59,214 bases of DNA from positions 1 through 59,214 of the forward strand of contig NZ_RFLW01000005.1 in the NCBI RefSeq assembly GCF_003719295.1. Reading direction: 5' to 3'. This document shows positions 8,069 through 15,947 of this stretch, piece by piece (within the stretch, counting starts at the first letter, position 1; the number at the start of each line of letters is the position of its first letter). The position numbers and the translations under genes are program-made. A model generated the notes under the pieces. The model saw only the letters and a list, made by a program, of their open reading frames with translations. It did no database searches and was not told where the DNA came from. The DNA is from Haliea alexandrii (lineage in GTDB: Bacteria > Pseudomonadota > Gammaproteobacteria > Pseudomonadales > Halieaceae).

Positions 8069-8341
8069 TAAATACCTCGCTGACAGATGACTGAATTTCT
8101 AACGCGAACAATTTAAAAAAATGCTCGGATAGACCAGTCAGCAATAGTCAGGCCGGTTTATTTTTTGTCATTTAAAACAATTGCTTACGATGCATCAAAA
8201 ACCTGGATGGGATGGAAGTGTAAAAAATTTAGACACCGTATTCATTGTGTGACGGTCAAGCGTTTATTCGCACCAGTCTTTCTCCGGTCGTACCTCTGAA
8301 AGCACAGCGATAGCCTCGGCACCTACCCCAGCGCCTTCCCG

Positions 8342-8695
8342 GTGCTGAGCGCGCTGTACACGGCGAAACAACGCCTCAGTCGGCTGCTCCTGCTCAAAAC
8401 CTTGACCAGAAAGCGCGCCGAAAAGACGCTGCCCAAGCTGCTCAGGCTGATCAAACAGTTCAACGCCAGCCCACTTCACCGGCTGGCGAGAACCCTAACC
8501 TCCTGGCTAGAGCCGATCGTGACGATGTGGCGTTTCCGCAAGAGCAACGGGCCCACCGAGGGCTTCCATAACAAGATGGAAATGATGTCGAGGCGAGCGT
8601 ATGGTTTCAGGAACTTTGAGAACTACAGACTGAGGGTGCTGACCCATTGTGGTTGGGCGGTGCGGCGTTCCGGTGGCATCATCAACAGGGTTTAG
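8342..8695 (+). pseudogene. ISL3-family transposase, C-terminal remnant
   Basis: The surviving 117 residues match the end of ISL3 transposases: MWRFRKSNGPTEGFHNKMEMMSRRAYGFRNFENYRLRV, given here as its key elements NGPTEGF and RRAYGFRNFENYRLR, which include the last part of the DDE domain. Intact ISL3 transposases are about 400 residues, so the N-terminal HTH and most of the catalytic core are missing. The 8069-8341 stretch before it holds no recognisable gene. The remnant sits just downstream of the 3' end of tRNA-Thr(TGT). Confidence 0.8.
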
Positions 8696-8707
8696 TGAAT
8701 ATCGGCG

Positions 8708-8732
8708 CATCCCCCGTTAATTGGGTAGAGCC
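8708..8732. repeat. Probable right terminal inverted repeat of the ISL3 element
   Basis: Read on the minus strand from 8732 the sequence is GGCTCTACCCAATTAACGGG, which resembles ISL3-family ends that begin GGCTCT. It lies 12 nt after the transposase stop, where the right end of such an element is expected. It is 26 bp from the 3' end of tRNA-Thr(TGT). No matching left end was found by eye, so the element is truncated on the left. Confidence 0.5.
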
Positions 8733-8758
8733 TTAGGACATTGATAATTATGGAAAAA

Positions 8759-8834
8759 TGGAGCTGGCGAGAGGAATCGAACCCCCGACCGGCTGATTAC
8801 AAATCAGCTGCTCTACCTACTGAGCTACGCCAGC
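8759..8834 (-). tRNA. tRNA-Thr (anticodon TGT)
   Basis: A 76-nt cloverleaf with acceptor stem GCTGGCG/CGCCAGC, anticodon loop TTTGTAA (TGT) and encoded CCA. It is the counterpart of E. coli thrU, which normally stands directly before tyrU-glyT-thrT-tufB. Here the other three tRNAs lie 8.3 kb downstream on the same strand. Confidence 0.97.
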
Positions 8835-8875
8835 CATACAAGAACCGCTGGGAGCCATAGCTCCCGCGGGGGCGC

Positions 8876-8904
8876 ATGATAGACAATGGCCCCAGGTGAT
8901 GCAA
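8876..8904 (-). promoter_or_regulatory. Sigma-70 promoter of tRNA-Thr(TGT)
   Basis: On the minus strand -35 TTGCAT (8904-8899) and -10 TATCAT (8881-8876) are spaced by exactly 17 bp. A GC-rich discriminator (GCGCCCCC) follows. The short leader carries a hairpin, GGGAGC (8850-8855) with GCTCCC (8860-8865). Upstream, at about 8919-8948, a 14-bp unit GGCGCCCGGCCAGG is repeated in tandem. Confidence 0.7.
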
Positions 8905-9006
8905 TAGCAACTCGCAGAGGGCGCCCGGCCAGGGGCGCCCGGCCAGGGGCGCATGACCGCGCTCGTGATGACCGCCAGCATCCAACAGTCAGTATCCGTC
9001 AGGTGC

Positions 9007-11472
9007 TCAGTCTGCCCAATGGGGCGTGGACTTCCACTCTTTGAGCCATCCAGGAACCCTCTCGGCAGGCATTGGACGGGCGATGCCAAAGCCTTGGCCA
9101 AATTTGCACCCCATCGCCAACAGCTGCCGCCTCTGCTGACTGGTCTCCACCCCTTCAGCAATGGCTGTACAGTGAAACGAGGCGGCCAGGCCGATTACGG
9201 CCGATACGATGGTCTTGTCGTCCGTGTCTTCTGTCATGTCACGGATGAAGCTCTTGTCTATTTTCAAAAAACCTGCGGGAAACAATTTTAGATATTCCAG
9301 CGACGAATATCCCGTGCCAAAATCATCAAGCGCGCTGCACACACCGATCTGCAGGCAGTCGTACATCACCTTGGATACTTCATTGATATCGCTCATCGCG
9401 CTGGACTCAAGAATTTCGAGTTCCAGTAAATTAGGCGTGATGGACGGGTAGCCAGACAGCCATCCAGAGATCTTTGCTACGAAGTCCTCTGCCTGCAGCT
9501 GCCGCGGACTGACATTGACGCTGACGGCAATATCCAGACCCAAAGCTTGCCAGCGTCTGATTTGCTCCAGGGCAGTGGTGATAACCCAATCGCCGATATC
9601 GACGCTGATTTCATGATTGTCTATGCGCGGTATGAACAGGTCGGGGGTCAACAGACCTCGTTCGGGATGTTGCCAGCGGATAAGTGCCTCAAAGCCGATG
9701 ACCTCGCCCGACTCCAGATTTACCTTGGGCTGGTAATACAGCACCAGCTCCTGTCGCTCGAGAGCCAGCCGAACGTCCTGTATAAACTGCCGGTAGTCGA
9801 GAGCAGCATCATTTTCAACAGTATTGAAAATATGAATGGTATTCTTGCCTTGTTGCTTGGCGGTATACATTGCCTGGTCGGCGTGACGTATCAATTGTTC
9901 CGCTTCAACCAGATCCTGTGGATACACGGTTACCCCGATACTGGCGGAGACTTTTAGCGTATATTCTTCCAAAAGAATCGGCTCTGAGACCACATGCAGA
10001 ATCCGTAACAAAAGTTTCTCGCAGTCCGACATTTTTTCGATATCCGCCAGCACTACAACAAACTCGTCACCTCCGATGCGGGTTAACGTGTCCCCTTCTC
10101 GCAGAACGCTCAATACCCGCTTTGATACATCAACCAACAGCCGGTCGCCTGCCGAGTGACCGTATTTGTCATTCACCGCCTTGAATTCATCGAGATCCAG
10201 ATAGGCAACAGCGACAGAATTTTTACGTCTCTGACTGTGCGTCATGGCTTGCACCAAGCGGTCGGCCAGCAGCACCCGGTTCGGCAAACTCGTCAGTGCG
10301 TCATAGTGAGCCGCGTACTCCAGTTGATACTGATCCTCCTTGATTCTTGTGATATCGGTGAACAGACCCACATAGTGCTGCACCACATCATCGTCGTCAC
10401 AAACGGCACTGATGGTGACCAGATTGGTCATGACCTCACCATCCTTGCCGCGGTTCAGAATTTCCCCGGTCCAGTGCTTTCTATTGATCAGCGATTCCCA
10501 CATGCCATGGAAGAACTCGGATTTCTGCAGTCCGGAGTGTAAAATGCGGGGATTGCTGCCGAGCAGTTCGTCGCGTTCGTATCCGCTCATCTCACATAAG
10601 GTATCGTTCACATCAATGATACATGCGCGGGCGTCTGTGATCGCTATGCCTTCGCGGGCATGAGTAAACACACTGGCAGCCAATCTCAGCTTGTTCTCAG
10701 TGTCTTTGCGCTCAGTAATATCGCGAATGACACCGATGTACCCGGATACTTCCCCTGCTGCATCGTGCAGCACAACGCCCATGGTTTCACCCGGAAACAA
10801 ACGCCCGTCCTTGTGCTTATATTCAACCTCATAGGGCGCCGCCTTTTCCTCTGCACTCAGGTTGAATCGAAGTCGACCCTGCAGTTCGTAATCTTCCTCA
10901 CTTGCATAGATTACCGATGTTTTCTTGCCCGCCAGCTCATCAATGCTATAGCCAAACACTCGCCGCATGCCCCTGTTGATCGATACAATCCGTCGCTGGG
11001 TATCTGTTGTCAAAATCGCATCGGGTATGGCATCCAGCACAGACTGCAGTTTTCTTGACTCCACCTCAGCGGCTTCTCTCTGGTGTTCAGCAATCCGCTT
11101 CTCCTGCCTTAGACCATCTATCCAGGCCTGTCGCTGTTGGATTTCCCGCGGAATCCAGTGTCTGATCAAAAGGAACAGAACCAGCAACCCGGCAATGATA
11201 TTTAGTAGCTTCGGAACGACCATCAGACTGGGGTGAGACAGCGTCTCAAACACACCAATCGGCAAGAATCCAAACAGTGAATTAAAATAGAGACCAAAGT
11301 AGGCGCTTTCAAACAGCGTGCGAAAAGCGTCGATAGCGAGAATCAGTAAAAGAGCAGCGATCGTCTTATCTACGCTTCTTGAAACGCGCAAACTGTCGAT
11401 ATAAAGCCACAATATGACCAGCCAGAGAACGACCAGAACCCAGTAAGAAGCCGACGTGATAATCTCAAGCAA
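9007..11472 (-). CDS. Membrane PAS-PAS-GGDEF-EAL cyclic-di-GMP regulator
   Basis: An 821-residue protein. Three hydrophobic regions fall in the first 105 residues. A coiled coil (about 108-145), two PAS/PAC domains (about 148-260 and 265-380), a GGDEF domain and an EAL domain follow. The cyclase motif RIGGDEF and its inhibitory site REGD five residues earlier are intact. The phosphodiesterase motifs EALIRW, LEILE, DDFGTGYSSLEYL and LKIDKSF are also intact, so both activities are possible. The start is a TTG with a GGAG ribosome-binding site 7 nt upstream. It sits between coaX and tRNA-Thr, where Pseudomonas has a SPOR-domain gene. Confidence 0.92.
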   Translation of the reverse strand: MLEIITSASYWVLVVLWLVILWLYIDSLRVSRSVDKTIAALLLILAIDAFRTLFESAYFGLYFNSLFGFLPIGVFETLSHPSLMVVPKLLNIIAGLLVLFLLIRHWIPREIQQRQAWIDGLRQEKRIAEHQREAAEVESRKLQSVLDAIPDAILTTDTQRRIVSINRGMRRVFGYSIDELAGKKTSVIYASEEDYELQGRLRFNLSAEEKAAPYEVEYKHKDGRLFPGETMGVVLHDAAGEVSGYIGVIRDITERKDTENKLRLAASVFTHAREGIAITDARACIIDVNDTLCEMSGYERDELLGSNPRILHSGLQKSEFFHGMWESLINRKHWTGEILNRGKDGEVMTNLVTISAVCDDDDVVQHYVGLFTDITRIKEDQYQLEYAAHYDALTSLPNRVLLADRLVQAMTHSQRRKNSVAVAYLDLDEFKAVNDKYGHSAGDRLLVDVSKRVLSVLREGDTLTRIGGDEFVVVLADIEKMSDCEKLLLRILHVVSEPILLEEYTLKVSASIGVTVYPQDLVEAEQLIRHADQAMYTAKQQGKNTIHIFNTVENDAALDYRQFIQDVRLALERQELVLYYQPKVNLESGEVIGFEALIRWQHPERGLLTPDLFIPRIDNHEISVDIGDWVITTALEQIRRWQALGLDIAVSVNVSPRQLQAEDFVAKISGWLSGYPSITPNLLELEILESSAMSDINEVSKVMYDCLQIGVCSALDDFGTGYSSLEYLKLFPAGFLKIDKSFIRDMTEDTDDKTIVSAVIGLAASFHCTAIAEGVETSQQRRQLLAMGCKFGQGFGIARPMPAERVPGWLKEWKSTPHWAD

Positions 11473-11771
11473 AACGGGTCTCCATGCCAGACCTTATCGT
11501 TGCGGTGGTGCCGTCGTCCATCATTGCAGCTTGCCACCCGCGCAAGGGCCACGCTCCGCAGCGTAGGCATATGGCGATGTAGACTACTCTCTAATAGCCG
11601 CAGGCGGTGGCACTCGTCAAATTTGCCCTTGTTGTTTTTATGGGTTCTTCTGCGAAGCTGGCCTTGTAGGCTTGGAGCATCAGGCCATCCACAACAGTGC
11701 CAGACGACTGCCAGGAACACCGGCCACCCGTCCTGCTGATGCAATTGGTGTTGGCCAGGCTCGCTCCACGC
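11473..11771. other. Intergenic stretch between coaX and the GGDEF-EAL gene, no gene seen
   Basis: About 300 bp with no reading frame showing recognisable protein features or a plausible ribosome-binding site. In Pseudomonas a SPOR-domain gene follows coaX. Nothing resembling it was found, so it appears to be lost or decayed beyond recognition. Confidence 0.5.
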
Positions 11772-12530
11772 CTATTCGCCGCCGGTCTGCCGGCCCTGCA
11801 GAGCAGCCATGGCTTCCAGGCCCTCAAACACCAGATCCGAAATCCACTCTCCGACGCCACCCAGCAGACGCTGCAGCGTCTCGGCCCCTCCTCCACACAG
11901 ATACAATCGGGGCTGCGGCTCACCCGCCAGCTCCATCGCCACGCGCACCGCCGAGGCCTGGGCGAGGGCAATGCCGTGGCGCACCGCTTCCGCCGTGGAT
12001 GTTCCGGGCGCCAGGTCATAAACTGCCTCTTCCGCGAAGCGCACCCGGTCGGTGTCCAGCAACAGGGCCCGCTCCATCAGCGAGGGACCGGGGATGATAT
12101 AGCCCCCCTCGTGGCGGCCACCGGCATCCACCAGGTCAATGGTCAGGGCGGAGCCCGCGTCGACCACACAGAGGCGGCTGGGCTGCCGGTACCTGGCGCC
12201 CAACATCACCAGCCACCGGTCGACCCCCATACGCAGGGGTTGCGCATAACTGTTCACCAGATCACCACTGCGCGCCTCGCTGCGGGCGAACCAGAGTTTC
12301 GCTTGCGGCCACCGCTGCTGCAGCCGACGACGCACGGCATCCTCCGTCGCCTCGCTGGATACGCTGGCAATCCAGATCTGCGCAGGGTCAGCGGGCTGTG
12401 CGAGTAGCGCCTCCATGGTCTCCGGGGCGCTGTGACGAAACTCGCCGCGGGCAATGATCTCTGCGCCCCCCTTGAGCCGCCACTTGGCGCTGCTGTTGCC
12501 CATATCCAGCTGTAGGCACTGCGCCGTCAT
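11772..12530 (-). CDS. coaX: Type III pantothenate kinase
   Basis: A 252-residue CoaX, which phosphorylates pantothenate in the first step of coenzyme A synthesis. The phosphate-binding loop LDMGNSSAKW (about residues 8-17), the metal/ATP strand VVDAGSALTIDLVD and EGGYIIPG are visible. The substrate-binding region GVDRW is present as well. The ATG at 12530 overlaps the birA stop codon by 1 nt (TGATG). The open frame continues upstream into birA, but that extension is only birA read in another frame. The birA-coaX pair is the standard gammaproteobacterial order before the tufB tRNA cluster. Confidence 0.93.
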   Translation of the reverse strand: MTAQCLQLDMGNSSAKWRLKGGAEIIARGEFRHSAPETMEALLAQPADPAQIWIASVSSEATEDAVRRRLQQRWPQAKLWFARSEARSGDLVNSYAQPLRMGVDRWLVMLGARYRQPSRLCVVDAGSALTIDLVDAGGRHEGGYIIPGPSLMERALLLDTDRVRFAEEAVYDLAPGTSTAEAVRHGIALAQASAVRVAMELAGEPQPRLYLCGGGAETLQRLLGGVGEWISDLVFEGLEAMAALQGRQTGGE

Positions 12531-13507
12531 CAGGAGGCCGCCCGCAGGGATATTTCGCCGCCATACACAGGCTGCAGACCCAGGGTGGTTTCCAGCAACA
12601 GCGCGCCGCGCTCGTCCACCCCGCGGGCCACTCCGGCCTGGCGCTGCTCGCCACTGCTTAACACCACCGGCGTGTCGGCGTAGGCGTCCAACGCCATCCA
12701 CGGCGCCCGCCAGGCCGCAAAACCGGTATCGCCAAAGCTGGCCGCAAGTGGCAACAGCTCGTTGAGCAGGGCCGCCAGCAGGGCATTGCGCCCGGGCGGG
12801 GTGCCACCGCAGAGGCGGGCCAGGTCGGTCCAGGCCTGATCGATGCTGTCGGCGGCGGCAGTCGGCATGGCCACGTTGATACCCACGCCAATCACCACCT
12901 GGCATCGGCCTGCTGCGTCGCCCGCCATTTCCAGCAAAACGCCGCCGAGTTTGGTACCCCCTGAGAGCACGTCGTTGGGCCATTTGAGTTGCAGGTCACC
13001 GACATCCAACCCGCTCAAAGCACGCACCACCGCCACGCCCACCGCCAGGCTCAAGCCCTCCAGCGCCGCTGCGCCCTGGTGGTACTCCCAGGAAAACGAC
13101 AGGTAGATATTGCGCGCAAAGGGGCTCACCCACTGTCGGCCGCGGCGGCCGCGACCCGCGGTTTGCTGCTCGGCGCTGCAGACGAGCCCCGGGGCAGTAC
13201 CCGCCGCAATCCGGCGCAGCACTTCCGCGTTGGTTGAATCGACCGTCTCCAGCAACTGCAGCTCATGCAGCAGCGCGCGCGCAGGCGGCTGCAGCGCCTC
13301 GCGCACGCGACCGTCATCCAACAGCTCCACGCCGCCGGGGATACGGTAGCCTCGCCCCTTGACGGACTCCACCTCCAGGCCCAGAGACTGCAGTCTGTTC
13401 AATTGCTTCCATACGGCGGTGCGGCTGAGGCCAAGTGCGTTGGCCAGCGCCTGGCCGGAATGGAACTGGCCATCAGCCAGCAGGGGCACCAGGGTGGTAT
13501 TGGGCAT
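12530..13507 (-). CDS. birA: Biotin-protein ligase / biotin operon repressor BirA
   Basis: About 325 residues. An N-terminal winged helix (LADGQFHSGQALANALGLSRTAVWKQL, key elements SGQALA and SRTAVWK) precedes the ligase domain, which has TAGRGRRGRQW (biotinyl-AMP loop), LKWPNDVL and GGVLLE. It adds biotin to carboxylase subunits; LiuD, encoded 5 kb away, is one substrate. The HTH suggests it also represses biotin genes. The frame is open further upstream, but the ATG at 13507 gives the normal N-terminus MPNTTLVPLL. It is co-transcribed with coaX. Confidence 0.93.
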   Translation of the reverse strand: MPNTTLVPLLADGQFHSGQALANALGLSRTAVWKQLNRLQSLGLEVESVKGRGYRIPGGVELLDDGRVREALQPPARALLHELQLLETVDSTNAEVLRRIAAGTAPGLVCSAEQQTAGRGRRGRQWVSPFARNIYLSFSWEYHQGAAALEGLSLAVGVAVVRALSGLDVGDLQLKWPNDVLSGGTKLGGVLLEMAGDAAGRCQVVIGVGINVAMPTAAADSIDQAWTDLARLCGGTPPGRNALLAALLNELLPLAASFGDTGFAAWRAPWMALDAYADTPVVLSSGEQRQAGVARGVDERGALLLETTLGLQPVYGGEISLRAAS

Positions 13508-13669
13508 TCGCGAGTTACCGGGCAGTGAAACATGGCGCGAATAATAGCAAACCCTGCCACGGTTCAACTGAATAACCAGCGCAATTGGCCCTGCGCCACA
13601 TTTCAGGCCAGAGTTGGTCACAACAAACGCTGTTTCGCATGCTCACAGCTCAACCTCAGGAGAATCGCC

Positions 13670-14194
13670 ATGCCCAACCTAGACGACGCCACGCTGCGCG
13701 CTGCCGCGGACACCCTGATACGAGCGCACGCGCAGGCATCCCGCGACAACGAATGGACGTTTTTTGTCGATCAGATTTACGCGCGTGATTGCGTCTACAC
13801 CTGTGAGTACGCCGGCGTCATGCAGGTCACGGCCCGCGGTATCGACGAGATCAAAGCCACTCACTACGGCCGCGACATGCAGGTCGGCTGGGAGGGCTGG
13901 ACCTTTCCTTACCTCGGCGTTTACACCGGCAGCGAAAACCGCCTCATCACCCACTGGATGAACCGCGGGCCGGGAGAGCGCAGTGGCGGGAGCTACTACG
14001 AAACTCCCGGTGTCTCGTTTATCACACTCGATGACGAGGCGAAGATCATACGGCAGTTCGACCTCTTCGACCTCGCCCACCAGATGCGCCTGTGTGATGA
14101 ACTGGAAGTGGCAGGGTTGTTGTCCCCCACCCTGAAGGAAAACTGGGTGCAGCCAATGAAGGCACGCCTGCAAGAGCAGCTGGCCTCGCACTGA
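13670..14194 (+). CDS. SnoaL/NTF2-like protein
   Basis: A 174-residue protein that resembles NTF2-like/SnoaL proteins, with the conical fold made from an N-terminal helix pair and mixed strands. Visible segments are DNEWTFFVDQIYARDCVYTCEYAG and GWEGWTFPYLGVYTGSENRLITHW (cited for WTFFVD and the aromatic-rich WEGWTFPY stretch). The ATG at 13670 has AGGAGAA 6 nt upstream. It is transcribed away from birA and precedes liuR. Members range from isomerases and hydratases to ligand-binding proteins, so no function is assigned. Confidence 0.65.
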   Translation: MPNLDDATLRAAADTLIRAHAQASRDNEWTFFVDQIYARDCVYTCEYAGVMQVTARGIDEIKATHYGRDMQVGWEGWTFPYLGVYTGSENRLITHWMNRGPGERSGGSYYETPGVSFITLDDEAKIIRQFDLFDLAHQMRLCDELEVAGLLSPTLKENWVQPMKARLQEQLASH

Positions 14195-14256
14195 GCTCGT
14201 ACCCGCCTTCCCACACAGTCGGGGTGCAGGGCACTCCCGCCCGTGACGGCCGGTAG

Positions 14257-14285
14257 TTTACGTTAACGTAAACGTAGGCTATATT
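14257..14285 (+). promoter_or_regulatory. LiuR operator and probable liu promoter
   Basis: TTTACGTTAACGTAAA at 14257-14272 is a perfect 16-bp palindrome matching the form I recall for LiuR sites in proteobacteria. A -10-like TATATT follows at 14280-14285; TTTACG (14257-14262) could serve as the -35 with 17-bp spacing. The site overlaps the promoter, as expected for a MerR-family regulator, and controls liuR and the downstream liuABCDE genes. Confidence 0.75.
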
Positions 14286-14313
14286 TCAGCCACACTCTCA
14301 TCAGGCAGGTGCA

Positions 14314-14694
14314 GTGACAGACCGCAGCTACAGCATTTCGCAGCTGGCGTCGGAGTTCGGTATTACCACGCGGACCATTCGCTTCTACGAAGAAAAGGGG
14401 CTCATCCACCCCCGCCGACAGGGGCAGCAGCGTGTGTACAGCGCCGGTGATCGCGTGCGGATCAAACTTATCCTGCGCGGCAAGCGCATTGGTATGAGCC
14501 TGCAGGAAAGTGTGGAGGTGATTGACCTTTACGACCCCGCACACAATAACCGCAGCCAGCTACACTCATTGATACACACGGTGCAGGACAAGCGCGAACG
14601 CCTGCTGCGCCAGAAGCGGGACATCGAGGACATGCTGGCGGGCCTGGATGAAGTACAGGCCCTGTGCGAGCAAGGGTTGGAAAATGCAGATTGA
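14314..14694 (+). CDS. liuR: MerR-family regulator of leucine/isovalerate degradation LiuR
   Basis: A 126-residue MerR protein. The winged HTH YSISQLASEFGITTRTIRFYEEKGL (residues 5-29, key elements TTRTIRFYEEKGL) is followed by the wing and a C-terminal dimerisation coiled coil (about 80-120, QDKRERLLRQKRDIEDML). It begins with GTG at 14314, directly behind the palindromic site, so it is probably autoregulated. Family members sense branched-chain or isovaleryl-type CoA thioesters and control the liu genes, which start 70 nt downstream here. Confidence 0.9.
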   Translation: MTDRSYSISQLASEFGITTRTIRFYEEKGLIHPRRQGQQRVYSAGDRVRIKLILRGKRIGMSLQESVEVIDLYDPAHNNRSQLHSLIHTVQDKRERLLRQKRDIEDMLAGLDEVQALCEQGLENAD

Positions 14695-14764
14695 AGGCGA
14701 CAGGCCACGCACCCGGCAACGCTGGCACGCCACCCCATAATCACGGACTGAGGCACAGATCATC

Positions 14765-15934
14765 ATGAATACCGGCTACCCCACGCTCAACTTTGGCCTT
14801 GGCGAAGAACTGGACATGCTTCGCAACGCGGTCTACCAGATGTGCCAGAAGGAGATCGCGCCGCGCGCCGCCCAGATCGATCGCGACAACGCGTTTCCGA
14901 ACGACCTGTGGCGCACGTTTGGCGACATGGGTTTGCTGGGCATCACCGTCGAGGAGCAGTACGGCGGCTCCAATATGGGCTATCTCGCGCACAGTATTGT
15001 CATGGAGGAGATCAGCCGTGCATCGGCGTCGGTCGGGCTGTCCTACGGTGCCATGTCCAACCTCTGCCTGAACCAGATCCAGAAAAACGGCAGCGAAGCA
15101 CAGAAACAAAAGTACCTGCCCCGGCTGTGCAGCGGTGAGCACGTAGGCGCGCTGGCCATGTCGGAGCCCAACGCCGGCTCGGATGTGGTGAGCATGAAGC
15201 TGCAGGCACGCAAGGAGGGTGACACCTACTACCTCACCGGCAACAAAATGTGGATTACCAACGGCCCGGACGCCGATGTCTACGTCATCTACGCGAAAAC
15301 CGACCCCGAGGCCGGCTCCAAAGGTATTACCGCCTTTCTGGTCGAGCGCGACTCCCCGGGTTTTTCCCGCTCACCCAAGCTCGACAAACTGGGCATGCGC
15401 GGTTCCAACACCTGCGAGCTCGTGTTCGATAACACGCCGGTACCCGCCGCGAACATCCTGCGCGGCGAGGGGCAGGGTGTGAAGGTGCTGATGTCCGGGC
15501 TGGACTACGAACGCACGGTACTCTCCGGCGGCCCGGTGGGGATCATGCAGGCCTGCCTGGACGAAGTGGTGCCCTACCTGCACACCCGCGAGCAGTTTGG
15601 CCAGAGCATCGGCCAGTTCCAGCTCATGCAGGGCAAGCTCGCGGATATGTATGCCGACCTGTCCGCTTGCCGGGCTTACCTCTACGCCGTGGCCGCCGCC
15701 TGCGACCGCGGCGAGGAAACGCGCAAGGATTGCGCAGCGGTCATTCTCTACACCGCAGAAAAAGCCACGCAGATGGCGCTGCAGGCGATTCAGGCGCTCG
15801 GTGGCTTCGGCTACACCAACGATGCCAATGCGGGCCGCCTGTTGCGCGATGCCAAGCTGTATGAAATTGGTGCCGGCACGTCGGAGATCCGCCGTATGCT
15901 GATTGGCCGCGAACTGTTCAACGAAACCGCCTGA
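14765..15934 (+). CDS. liuA: Isovaleryl-CoA dehydrogenase
   Basis: A 389-residue acyl-CoA dehydrogenase that oxidises isovaleryl-CoA to 3-methylcrotonyl-CoA using FAD, in leucine breakdown. [11 protein letters not shown] (about residues 133-143) and MWITNG are the FAD/substrate signatures. The glutamate in [14 protein letters not shown] (about residue 246) occupies the position of the catalytic base specific to isovaleryl-CoA dehydrogenases. The C-terminus has [11 protein letters not shown] and [17 protein letters not shown] motifs (here [13 protein letters not shown]). It is the first enzyme gene of the liu operon, 13 nt before liuB. Confidence 0.95.
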   Translation: MNTGYPTLNFGLGEELDMLRNAVYQMCQKEIAPRAAQIDRDNAFPNDLWRTFGDMGLLGITVEEQYGGSNMGYLAHSIVMEEISRASASVGLSYGAMSNLCLNQIQKNGSEAQKQKYLPRLCSGEHVGALAMSEPNAGSDVVSMKLQARKEGDTYYLTGNKMWITNGPDADVYVIYAKTDPEAGSKGITAFLVERDSPGFSRSPKLDKLGMRGSNTCELVFDNTPVPAANILRGEGQGVKVLMSGLDYERTVLSGGPVGIMQACLDEVVPYLHTREQFGQSIGQFQLMQGKLADMYADLSACRAYLYAVAAACDRGEETRKDCAAVILYTAEKATQMALQAIQALGGFGYTNDANAGRLLRDAKLYEIGAGTSEIRRMLIGRELFNETA

Positions 15935-15947
15935 CCGGAGTGCTCCC

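Noticed and set aside
11370..11744. A leftward frame between coaX and the GGDEF-EAL gene, considered as a relict SPOR gene
   Set aside because: No SPOR-like motif or signal anchor could be seen and it overlaps the real gene start.
12531..12983. Upstream extension of the coaX reading frame
   Set aside because: It is birA read in another frame; the ATG at 12530 overlaps the birA stop and gives the normal CoaX N-terminus.
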